From a bacterium (lineage in GTDB: Bacteria > Bacillota > Clostridia > Christensenellales > Aristaeellaceae), in the NCBI GenBank assembly GCA_004563405.1, contig SFTH01000008.1, positions 1 to 64,000 on the forward strand: 64,000 bases of DNA. Reading direction: 5' to 3'. Below are positions 8,516 to 15,119 of the stretch, piece by piece. The notes below the pieces were generated by a model, which was given only the letters and a program-made list of their open reading frames with translations, was not told the origin of the DNA and made no database searches. A program made the translations under genes and the position numbers. How positions within the stretch are numbered: position 1 is the stretch's first letter; each line of letters opens with the position of its first letter.

Positions 8516-8983
8516 ATGGAGAACACGATCGCCGGCATCCGCCGGATCGAACGCAGGGCGCGAAGGGAGGGCGCGGAGCGCATCCCTCCGGAACAGGAAC
8601 GCTTCCTCCCGGGCGGCGCAGGGGCGCGGGCCCTGCAGCGCGGTTTCAGCTTCAGCGGCGTGGCGGGCGCGGGCGGCGTCCCCGCCCCGGGCGGCGGCTC
8701 CCTGTGCGGCTGGTTCAGCTTCCGCTGCGCGCTGCTCTCCCCCAGGCGCTTCGCCCTGCATTGCGGAGAAGCGCTGCCGGACGACGCCTCTGCCGCCGTG
8801 CTGCTGACGCGCCTGGCCCGGGAGGCGCTCGTCGAAGCCCTCCGGCAGGGCGCGGCGCTCCCGCCCGCGCAGCTGTGGGCGGTGTGCAGGCGGACGCTGG
8901 AGGAATCGCTGTTGGAGCTGGGCTGGCAGCTCACGGCATACCGGCCCGGTCATCTGGCGCGCGGGGAGGCGGCTCCGGCATGA
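8516..8983 (+). CDS. Small protein resembling a single SPFH-like module
   Basis: 155 residues. The ATG at 8516 follows AAAGGAGG by 7 nt; a GTG at 8498 overlaps that site and is rejected. After a basic helical N-terminus the middle reads G-W-F-S-F-R-C-A-L-L-S-P-R-R-F-A-L and is followed by an amphipathic helical region ending in L-L-E-L-G-W-Q-L. This strand-then-helix pattern mirrors the repeated modules of the SPFH-like protein at 1765-5238 (L-S-F-R-G-L-C-R-L-R then helices). That resemblance is my own visual comparison. First gene of the rightward operon; its stop overlaps the next start (ATGA). Confidence 0.6.
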   Translation: MENTIAGIRRIERRARREGAERIPPEQERFLPGGAGARALQRGFSFSGVAGAGGVPAPGGGSLCGWFSFRCALLSPRRFALHCGEALPDDASAAVLLTRLAREALVEALRQGAALPPAQLWAVCRRTLEESLLELGWQLTAYRPGHLARGEAAPA

Positions 8984-9633
8984 ATCAGGGCGCATGGATC
9001 GCAGCCGCGCAGGCGCTGGATCGGGCGGCGGCGGAGACGCGGGAGCTGGAGTGGATCGCGCCTCTGACCCTCATCCGGGATCAGATCCTGTTTCTGGCGG
9101 AGGACGGCGCGCCGGAGGGCTTCGCGGACGCGGTGGAGAAGTTGTGCGCGCACATCGCCCGGTCCAGCGGCACGGGAGAACCCCTTCCGCCGGACGCACC
9201 CCGGAAGCTGCTCTTTCAGATCTTCGACGCCGCCTGCCCGCCGCAAGTCCGCCCGGACGCGGACGCGCTGCGCCGCCAGTGCGTGCGCTGTGCAGCGCTC
9301 CTTCGATCCGTCCGGGCGGCGCGGAGGTCGTTTCAGCGGGCGTGGCGCAGCTATCCGATGGAGGTGCGCCGGGAGGAGGAGGCCGCCTTCGAGGCGGAAG
9401 CGGCAGAGCTGGAGGGCATGTTTTCCCAGCTTCTGCGCGCGTGGGACGGCGCAATTCGCGCCGGAGGCGTGCGCGCACGGCTCCGGCAGGCCCGCGCCGC
9501 CCAGCAGGCCCTGCTGGAGCTGCCGGAAATTGCGCGAGCGCCTTTCTCCGAAGCCGCCGAAACGCCCCCGCGGGAAATTTTCCCGAAAAAATGCGCCGAA
9601 GCGCGCGGATATCCGGCGGAAACGGACGTTTAA
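8980..9633 (+). CDS. Helical protein of unknown function in the ESCRT-like operon
   Basis: 217 residues, starting inside the previous stop (ATGA overlap), which implies translational coupling. The sequence is Ala/Arg/Glu-rich and predicted almost wholly helical, with a Pro-rich hinge near residue 70 and a long charged helix at about residues 115-185. It has no transmembrane segment and no motif I recognise. The stop codon lies inside promoter motif copy 3. It may be an adaptor or another coiled-coil subunit of the system; this is inference from context only. Confidence 0.75.
   Translation: MNQGAWIAAAQALDRAAAETRELEWIAPLTLIRDQILFLAEDGAPEGFADAVEKLCAHIARSSGTGEPLPPDAPRKLLFQIFDAACPPQVRPDADALRRQCVRCAALLRSVRAARRSFQRAWRSYPMEVRREEEAAFEAEAAELEGMFSQLLRAWDGAIRAGGVRARLRQARAAQQALLELPEIARAPFSEAAETPPREIFPKKCAEARGYPAETDV
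9607..9633 (+). promoter_or_regulatory. Locus-specific promoter motif, copy 3 (ESCRT-III-like genes)
   Basis: GGATAT (9607-9612), 14 nt, CGTTTAA (9627-9633), 35 nt before the ATG at 9669. It shares a 15-nt identical block, GAAACGGACGTTTAA, with copy 1 although it is embedded in the end of a coding region. Confidence 0.65.
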
Positions 9634-9668
9634 TGGATTGTAGATCGAACGCAAGGAGGAGATCAGAA

Positions 9669-10280
9669 ATGTTTCTGGAGGATATTTCCCGCCAGCGCCG
9701 CACAAGGCAGCGGCAGCAGCAGATTGCGGACGACGTGCAGTACCGGCAGAACCTGAGGGAGGTCAACGTCGGCAAGCGCCGCTTGCAGGCGCTGGTGGAC
9801 GACTGCGCCGGACGGGCCTGCGCGGCCGAGCAGGCGGGCGCGCACGACCGCGCGGTGCGTCTCGCGCTCGATGCGCAGCGGCTCAGGCGCTACCTCTCTT
9901 CCAACGCCGACGTCAGCGCCTCGCTGGAGGCCGCCCACGCCGTCGCCACCGCCAACCGTGCGCTCACCGGAATCCTTCAGGCCTCCGGCTCTCTGGCGGA
10001 TCGGGTCGCGCAGCAGATGGATGCGGCTGCCCTGGGCGCGGCGCAGGTCAACCTGATGAACATCAACGGAAGCATGGAATTGATGATGGAGCAGAGCGAA
10101 ATGCTGCTGGACGGCCTGGGCGCGGAGGAGATCTGTGACAGCGAGGCGGGCGAGGCCCTCCTTCAGGAGATCCTGCACAGCCAGCGCAGGGACCGGCGCA
10201 GCCGCCTCCTGGAGGACACCAACCGTCAACTGGATCGCCTACGCCGCACCCGCGACGCGGAGAATCGAGAGGAGAGATGA
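9669..10280 (+). CDS. ESCRT-III/CHMP-like helical protein A
   Basis: 203 residues; GGAGG precedes the ATG. The protein is all-helical with a strongly basic N-terminal half and an acidic segment near residues 135-165, the charge polarity of ESCRT-III subunits. The stretch N-L-M-N-I-N-G-S-M-E-L-M-M-E-Q-S-E-M-L-L-D and the later E-A-L-L-Q-E-I-L recall the helix 4/5 region of CHMP1/CHMP2-type proteins. The C-terminus contains R-Q-L-D-R-L-R-R, similar to a MIT-interacting motif type 1 (R-L-x-x-L-K/R). It lies two genes before a MIT-AAA ATPase. ESCRT-III subunits polymerise on membranes and are remodelled by Vps4. Assignment is by visual pattern and context, so a general coiled-coil protein is the alternative. 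Confidence 0.6.
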   Translation: MFLEDISRQRRTRQRQQQIADDVQYRQNLREVNVGKRRLQALVDDCAGRACAAEQAGAHDRAVRLALDAQRLRRYLSSNADVSASLEAAHAVATANRALTGILQASGSLADRVAQQMDAAALGAAQVNLMNINGSMELMMEQSEMLLDGLGAEEICDSEAGEALLQEILHSQRRDRRSRLLEDTNRQLDRLRRTRDAENREER

Positions 10281-10283
10281 AAT

Positions 10284-10922
10284 ATGAAGCTTCTTGACAG
10301 ACTGTTTCGCCGGTCGGGCCGCAGGGCCGACCAGCAGGATGAACTGGACTACCGCATGGCGCTCTCCGAGGTTCGCCGCCAGGCTGCGGCGATGCGCAGG
10401 GAGGTCGAGCGCTGCCGCAGCGAGGCCTACCGGCTGGAGATGAGCGGCGACCACGCCGCGGCGGTCTCGAAGGCCGCGGAGGCCGCCAACAGCGAAAAGG
10501 CCTACGAGGCCGCCCAGAGCACCCTGCGCCGCTGCGAGAGCATGCGCGCCCAGGCCCGGAGCCAGAAGATGCTCACCGACCTGCTCACCGTCTGCGAGCA
10601 GATGTCCACGAGCGTGATGCGCCAAATCGACACCGGCGACGCGCTGCGCGTGCAGGCCCTCCTGCAGCAGACCACCGTCGCCATGGAGGAGGCGCAGGAG
10701 GGCATGACGGCCTTCCAGGAGGGCTTTGAGCCCAACGCCGAGCCCGCCCTGCGCATCGCCGCCGGGGAGGAGGCCCTGGCCGGAATCATGGCCGAGCGCG
10801 CGGCGAGGGCCGAGCCGCCGTCGCCGCCCGCCGGCGAACAGATCGCCGCAGCGGATGCGGACAGCGCTTCCCGCACCGAATGGCTGCGGGAGAAGCGCAG
10901 GGAGCTTGCGGACATCGTCTGA
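10284..10922 (+). CDS. ESCRT-III-like helical protein B
   Basis: 212 residues, 3 nt after protein A, with GGAGAG 7 nt before the ATG. The N-terminus M-K-L-L-D-R-L-F-R-R-S is a short amphipathic basic helix of the kind many ESCRT-III proteins insert in membranes. A long helical hairpin follows (about residues 20-85 and 90-150), then an acidic/Pro-rich linker and a C-terminal amphipathic helix (W-L-R-E-K-R-R-E-L-A-D-I) that could act as a MIT-binding tail. Basic N-half and acidic C-half are again as in CHMP proteins. It directly precedes the MIT-AAA gene. Closest bacterial comparison would be PspA/Vipp1, but the short length and MIT context look more like the archaeal/eukaryotic type. Confidence 0.6.
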   Translation: MKLLDRLFRRSGRRADQQDELDYRMALSEVRRQAAAMRREVERCRSEAYRLEMSGDHAAAVSKAAEAANSEKAYEAAQSTLRRCESMRAQARSQKMLTDLLTVCEQMSTSVMRQIDTGDALRVQALLQQTTVAMEEAQEGMTAFQEGFEPNAEPALRIAAGEEALAGIMAERAARAEPPSPPAGEQIAAADADSASRTEWLREKRRELADIV

Positions 10923-10971
10923 GGCGGGCGCGACGCCCGCCCCGGACGCAGACGCGTCGGGAGGTGCGAAT

Positions 10972-12195
10972 ATGTATCAGAATCAGAATGAAGAACTGTA
11001 TCAGCGCTATCAGACCCAGCTGCGCGAGGCCATGGACGCGGACGAAAGCGCGACGGCGGCGCTGCAGCGGGGCAGGGCGAAGGCGGCCGCAGAGCTCTAC
11101 GCCCGGGCCTCGGCGCTGTACGCGGCGGCCGCGTCCACGCTTCTGGACATGGGCGAGGCCTCAAACGCGGCGGAGCGGGGCAACATCGAGGCAAGCGTGG
11201 AGCGCCTGATCGAGACATCAAAGGAGCTGAAGGCCTACGCCGCGCAGGTGGCGCAGCGGCCGGAGGCCATCGGACAGCCCTCCCAGAGCGCCCCGGCGGA
11301 CGGCGACGATTCCGGGGATGCGCGGTTCGTTCCGGTGGGCGCGGTGCCGCAGGAGACCTTCGACGACATCGCAGGACTCGCGGAGGCCAAGCAGATGGTG
11401 CTGGACGAGATCATCAACCCGCTGGTCTACGGCGAATTCTACCGGCGCTTTCACATCGAGAGCAACGGCGGGCTGCTGCTGTTCGGCCCGCCCGGCAGCG
11501 GCAAGACCATGATGGCCCGCGCCATCGCCAACCGGGCGAACATGGCGTTCTTCCCGGTGCGCTGCTCAGACATCGTGGGCAAGTACTTCGGCGAGGCCGA
11601 AAAGCGCGTGCGCGCGCTGTTTGCGGCCGCCCGGGAGGCCCGGAACGCGGTGATCTTTCTGGACGAGGCCGAGGCGCTGGCCTGCCGCCGCGGGGGCAAT
11701 TCCACGGTCATGAACCGCCTGGTGCCGGAGCTGCTCTCCCAGATGGACGGCTTTGAAAGGTTCGACGGGCACGTCATCGTGATCTTCGCCACCAACCGCC
11801 CCTATGACATCGACCCCGCGTTTCTGCGTCCTGGGCGGCTGCCGAACCACTGCTACATTCCCCTGCCGGATCTGAACGTGCGCCGGGCGTTTCTCGCCCG
11901 GAAGCTGGAGGGCCTTCCGTGCGGGGAGGAGATCGACGTCGACGCCCTGGCCCGGCGCACCGAGCGCTTCAGCTGCGCCGACCTGACGAACCTGATCAAG
12001 CGCGCCTGCCAGCGGCCCGTGAACCGCTGCATCGCGCGCCGGGAGTCCGGCGCGGAAAGCCCCGAGGAATTTCTGCGCCTGACCGATCTGAACGCGGCGC
12101 TGGAAGCGCTGCATCCCAGCGTGGAGCCCGCGGAGATCGAGCGACTGGAGAAGTGGATGCAGAGGATCGGCATCCCGCTGCCGCAGGCAGTTTGA
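10972..12195 (+). CDS. MIT-domain AAA ATPase of Vps4 type
   Basis: 407 residues; GGGAGG precedes the ATG. Residues 15-95 align by eye with Vps4 MIT domains: L-R-E-A-M-D-A-D-E-S-A, then A-A-E-L-Y-A-R-A-S-A-L-Y, and a third helix ending E-R-L-I-E-T-S-K-E-L-K-A-Y. After a Pro/Gly linker comes a classical AAA module: Walker A G-P-P-G-S-G-K-T, pore loop G-K-Y-F-G-E, Walker B V-I-F-L-D-E, sensor 1 A-T-N-R-P and L-R-P-G-R. The C-terminal P-S-V-E-P-A-E-I-E-R-L-E-K-W resembles the terminal helix of Vps4 and Cdc48. There is no HExxH protease motif or membrane segment, so it is not FtsH. I see no room for the Vps4 beta-domain, and the usual F-D-R after the arginine finger reads L-P-N. Flanked by ESCRT-III-like genes, it is the predicted disassembly motor. 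Confidence 0.8.
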   Translation: MYQNQNEELYQRYQTQLREAMDADESATAALQRGRAKAAAELYARASALYAAAASTLLDMGEASNAAERGNIEASVERLIETSKELKAYAAQVAQRPEAIGQPSQSAPADGDDSGDARFVPVGAVPQETFDDIAGLAEAKQMVLDEIINPLVYGEFYRRFHIESNGGLLLFGPPGSGKTMMARAIANRANMAFFPVRCSDIVGKYFGEAEKRVRALFAAAREARNAVIFLDEAEALACRRGGNSTVMNRLVPELLSQMDGFERFDGHVIVIFATNRPYDIDPAFLRPGRLPNHCYIPLPDLNVRRAFLARKLEGLPCGEEIDVDALARRTERFSCADLTNLIKRACQRPVNRCIARRESGAESPEEFLRLTDLNAALEALHPSVEPAEIERLEKWMQRIGIPLPQAV

Positions 12196-12219
12196 CGGAC
12201 AGAGAGGGAGGAGAAGAGA

Positions 12220-12765
12220 ATGAAGACGCTGTTTCGCCCCAGAACCACCGGGCTGGACCGGAAGCTCCAGACGCTTCGCGAGGAGCGGGAGCAATGCATG
12301 GCGCGCATCCGCAACCTGCGCGGCGACATGGACGCGCTGGTTCAGCGGGCGCTGGACGCCGACGACCTGGATCAGAAGATCCTCTCCCTGGACTACGCCG
12401 CGATGAAGGGTTCCCTGAACGTCGAGAGCGAGCGCTTTCAGGATCTGAGCCGCCTGATCACCCGCATCCAGGACGTTCAGGCGATGGAGGCGCGCGGCAG
12501 GCGGATGGACTTCCTCGCGTCCGTCCGGGACGGAATCGACGAAGCGGCGCTGCGCCGCGAGGAGGACGAGATTCAGATCCGCCGGGAGATGATGGAGGAG
12601 GAAGACGCGCGCAACGCCCTGGACGGCGCGCCCTCCGCCCTGAGCGAGACCGCCTTCGTGCCCGATGCGGACTTTGCCTGCCGCCTGACCCAGGCGCGCC
12701 GCCAGCGGCAGGCGCAGGAACGGGCGCGCGCCGCCGCCGAGCCGGAGGCGCAGGGCTACGCCTGA
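12220..12765 (+). CDS. ESCRT-III-like helical protein C
   Basis: 181 residues, 24 nt after the AAA gene, with GGGAGGAG before the ATG. The short basic N-terminus (M-K-T-L-F-R-P) leads into a charged helical hairpin: L-D-R-K-L-Q-T-L-R-E-E-R-E-Q about residue 12, and a second helix ending D-L-S-R-L-I-T-R-I-Q-D-V-Q near residue 90. A strongly acidic middle (E-E-D-E-I-Q, M-M-E-E-E-D) and a basic Arg/Gln-rich tail follow. Overall shape and size resemble Snf7/CHMP proteins. Last gene of the rightward operon; a terminator follows. Confidence 0.6.
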   Translation: MKTLFRPRTTGLDRKLQTLREEREQCMARIRNLRGDMDALVQRALDADDLDQKILSLDYAAMKGSLNVESERFQDLSRLITRIQDVQAMEARGRRMDFLASVRDGIDEAALRREEDEIQIRREMMEEEDARNALDGAPSALSETAFVPDADFACRLTQARRQRQAQERARAAAEPEAQGYA

Positions 12766-12829
12766 GCATCGCGCTCAGCACCCCCGGCGCGAATCCGCCG
12801 GATTCTCGCGAATTCCCTCAATTAAACAG

Positions 12830-12875
12830 ACGGGCTGAACGCCGCCATGCGCGGCCGCTTCAGCCCGTTTGTGTC
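12830..12875. terminator. Bidirectional terminator after the ESCRT-like operon
   Basis: ACGGGCTGAA (12830-12839) pairs with TTCAGCCCGT (12859-12868) around a GC-rich loop and is followed by TTTGTGTCGTTAT on the plus strand; TGTTTAATT follows on the minus strand. It separates convergent genes. Confidence 0.75.
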
Positions 12876-12898
12876 GTTATGCATCTGGAAAAAGCCGC

Positions 12899-13264
12899 CT
12901 AGCGCCGCCGGCAGGTCAGGGCGACCACGGCGTTGATCAGCAGCGCGGTCAGCAGGGCGCACAGGAAGGCGGGCGCGGGAAAGCCGCGCACCATCCGGGC
13001 GCTCAGATAGATCAGCGCCACGTCAATGGCCGTGCCGGAGAGCCCCAGCGTGAGACAGCCCAGGGGCGCGGTGATCAGCCGCAGGATGGGCCGCAGCACG
13101 ATGTGCGCCACGCCCAGCACCGCGCCCACCGCGAGATAGGGCAGCAGAGCCTCCCCGCTGTGAAAGTCGGGAACGCCGTCGACCAGACCGGACACGGTGG
13201 GCACCGCCAGCACGCAGGTCAGCAGGGAGATTGCATAGCGCGGCGGCCTTACGCTTCGTCCCAT
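12899..13264 (-). CDS. Phage holin family 4-like membrane protein
   Basis: 121 residues; GGAGG lies upstream of the ATG, which overlaps the end of the pseudouridine synthase gene by 16 bp. Four hydrophobic helices are visible, with the motif V-L-R-P-I-L-R-L-I-T-A-P-L-G-C-L-T-L-G-L typical of the widespread holin_4 superfamily of small chromosomal membrane proteins. These are usually not phage-encoded and their role is unclear. Co-transcription with the rRNA/tRNA modification gene is likely. Confidence 0.8.
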   Translation of the reverse strand: MGRSVRPPRYAISLLTCVLAVPTVSGLVDGVPDFHSGEALLPYLAVGAVLGVAHIVLRPILRLITAPLGCLTLGLSGTAIDVALIYLSARMVRGFPAPAFLCALLTALLINAVVALTCRRR

Positions 13265-13983
13265 GCGTCCACCTCCGAAATGCGATCGATCTCCGGCAAA
13301 AAGCGAGTCCAGGGCGCCTCCACGGGCGGGGGCGCGCAGAAGCGCATGCGCTCGCGACGGGTGGGGTGCTCCAGCACCAGCCGGTAGGCCCACAGGGCGA
13401 TCTGCCGCCCGCGCTCGCCGTTGCCGTAGCGCATGTCGCCCCAGAGTGGATGGCCCGCATGGGCGTGCTGCACGCGAATCTGATGGGCGCGACCGGTGAA
13501 GAGCTCCACGTCCATGAGCGAAAGCCCTTCCCGGCAGGCCAGCGGCCGGGAGACGAGCCGGGCGTGCTTCGCGCCGGGCGCGCCGGGCGCGGCCACCCGC
13601 ACCATGCCGGTGCGGCCGTCCTTGATCAGATCGTCCTCCAGCTCCAACGGCGCGTCCACCGCGCCCTCCACCACCGCCAGATAGCGCCGGTCCTGGGCGT
13701 GAACGCGGAAGGCCTCGCTGAGCCGGGCCGCCGCCTTGGAGGTGCGGGCGAACACCATCGCGCCGCCGACGGGGCGGTCCAGCCGGTGCACAAGCCCCAG
13801 ATACACCGCGCCTGGCTTGCGGTATTTTTCCCCGATATAGCCCTTCAACGCGTCCAGCAGGCTCAGGTCGCCGGAGCTGTCCCCCTGGGTGGGCATATTC
13901 GGTGGCTTGACCACCACCAGCAGGTGGTTGTCCTCATAGAGCACAGGGATGGAAAAGCGCCCTGCGCGAACGATTTCTCCCAT
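13249..13983 (-). CDS. RluA-family pseudouridine synthase
   Basis: 244 residues; AAGGAGG 7 nt before the ATG. The catalytic motif H-R-L-D-R-P (active-site Asp) is at about residue 67, followed by G-x-x-x-F-A-x-T and the R-x-H-Q-I-R-V element near residue 170, all standard for RluA enzymes that convert uridine to pseudouridine in rRNA or tRNA. No N-terminal S4 domain is present, as in RluA/RluC-like short forms; the target nucleotide cannot be told. Forms an operon with the holin-like gene. Confidence 0.9.
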   Translation of the reverse strand: MGEIVRAGRFSIPVLYEDNHLLVVVKPPNMPTQGDSSGDLSLLDALKGYIGEKYRKPGAVYLGLVHRLDRPVGGAMVFARTSKAAARLSEAFRVHAQDRRYLAVVEGAVDAPLELEDDLIKDGRTGMVRVAAPGAPGAKHARLVSRPLACREGLSLMDVELFTGRAHQIRVQHAHAGHPLWGDMRYGNGERGRQIALWAYRLVLEHPTRRERMRFCAPPPVEAPWTRFLPEIDRISEVDAWDEA

Positions 13984-14028
13984 GGCGCGCCTCCTTCACT
14001 CGCATTTGATCCGTCCATCGCGCCGCCC

Positions 14029-14817
14029 TCAGCCCAGCGCCACGTCCAGAATCAGCATCAGCGCAAAGCCCAGCGCCACGCCGATGGTGCCAATGTTGCT
14101 GTGCTCCCCCGCCTGGGATTCGGGAATCAGCTCCTCCACCACCACATAGATCATCGCGCCTGCGGCGAAGGAGAGGATGTAGGGCAGGACGGGCTCCACC
14201 AGGGAAGTGAGCAGCACGGTTGCCAGCGCGCCCAGCGGCTCCACCACGCCCGAGAGCAGCCCGTAGAGGAAGGCGCGCCTGCGGGTCACGCCGGTTCCCA
14301 CCAGGGGCATGGAGATGATCGCGCCCTCGGGGAAGTTCTGGATGGCGATGCCGATGGCCAGGGCGAAGGCGCCCGCCGCGGTGATGACCTGGCTGCCGGA
14401 GAGCATGCCGGAGAGCACCACGCCCACGGCCATGCCCTCGGGGATGTTGTGCAGGGTCACGGCCAGCACCAGCATGGCGGACTTTCCCAGGGAGCTCGCA
14501 TGGCCCTCGGGCCGGTCGGAATCCACGTGCAGGTGGGGAATGAGGCTGTCCAGCGCCAGCAGAAAGCCCATACCCGCCAGAAAGCCCACCGCTGCCGGAA
14601 CCCAGGCGACGCCGCCCGCGGACTCGGCCATCTCGATGGACGGAATCAGCAGCGACCACACCGAGGCGGCGATCATCACGCCTGAAGCAAAGCCCAGCAG
14701 CGCCTTCTGTAACCGGGGGCGCATGCTGCCCCGCATGAAAAAGACCGTCCCCGCGCCCAGGGTCGTGCCCAGAAAGGGAATGACCGCGCCCAGAAATACC
14801 ATTGCCACATTGCTCAT
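14029..14817 (-). CDS. ZIP-family metal transporter
   Basis: 262 residues with about eight membrane helices. The two metal-binding helices carry H-N-I-P-E-G and Q-N-F-P-E-G, the signature of GufA/ZupT-type ZIP proteins that import zinc, iron or manganese. A short His/Asp-containing cytoplasmic loop (I-P-H-L-H-V-D-S-D) lies between helices 3 and 4. GGAGG is 11 nt before the ATG, and a minus-strand promoter lies at 14880-14908. Single-gene unit; which metal it carries cannot be told from sequence. Confidence 0.9.
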   Translation of the reverse strand: MSNVAMVFLGAVIPFLGTTLGAGTVFFMRGSMRPRLQKALLGFASGVMIAASVWSLLIPSIEMAESAGGVAWVPAAVGFLAGMGFLLALDSLIPHLHVDSDRPEGHASSLGKSAMLVLAVTLHNIPEGMAVGVVLSGMLSGSQVITAAGAFALAIGIAIQNFPEGAIISMPLVGTGVTRRRAFLYGLLSGVVEPLGALATVLLTSLVEPVLPYILSFAAGAMIYVVVEELIPESQAGEHSNIGTIGVALGFALMLILDVALG

Positions 14818-14879
14818 TGCGCATTATCCTCCGTGACGGGCGGCGAAAGTGAGGCGCGCGCCCGAAATGATGTATGAAT

Positions 14880-14908
14880 AGATTAGCACAGTTTTCCCCG
14901 CCACGCAA
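14880..14908 (-). promoter_or_regulatory. Promoter of the ZIP transporter gene
   Basis: Minus strand TTGCGT (14903-14908), 17 nt, TAATCT (14880-14885). Together with the plus-strand promoter at 14981 it forms a divergent control region filling the 302-nt gap 14818-15119; no other element was found there. Confidence 0.5.
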
Positions 14909-14980
14909 GGTGAAAAGCGCGAAAATCGTTGCGCGCGAAAGTTGCAGCCAGATGTGCGAAAGAAAAGATGCCAAAACCTA

Positions 14981-15009
14981 TTGACGTAACCGACAATTTT
15001 CGGCATAAT
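14981..15009 (+). promoter_or_regulatory. Promoter of the diguanylate cyclase gene
   Basis: TTGACG (14981-14986), 17 nt, CATAAT (15004-15009). The 110-nt leader that follows contains a small GGCGG/CCGCC hairpin but no riboswitch I recognise. Confidence 0.7.
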
Positions 15010-15119
15010 ATAGAATAGAGTTTCTGGTTCTGCAATATGGCGGTAACATGCCGCCCATCTGAACTGTGCGGCGGCGTCCCCGGCGGGCGGCGTTGACGGA
15101 GGCGGGGAGAGTGGTTGCA

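Noticed and set aside
9669..10922. ESCRT-III-like proteins as ordinary PspA/Vipp1 phage-shock proteins
   Set aside because: I cannot match the PspA sequence pattern, and the context has no psp genes but a MIT-AAA ATPase. A profile search could still change this.
10972..12195. AAA protein as FtsH
   Set aside because: No membrane helices and no HExxH protease motif; instead a MIT-like N-terminus and a Vps4-like C-terminal helix.
12899..13264. Holin-like gene as evidence of a prophage
   Set aside because: Small holin_4-type membrane proteins are common chromosomal genes and no other phage gene is nearby.
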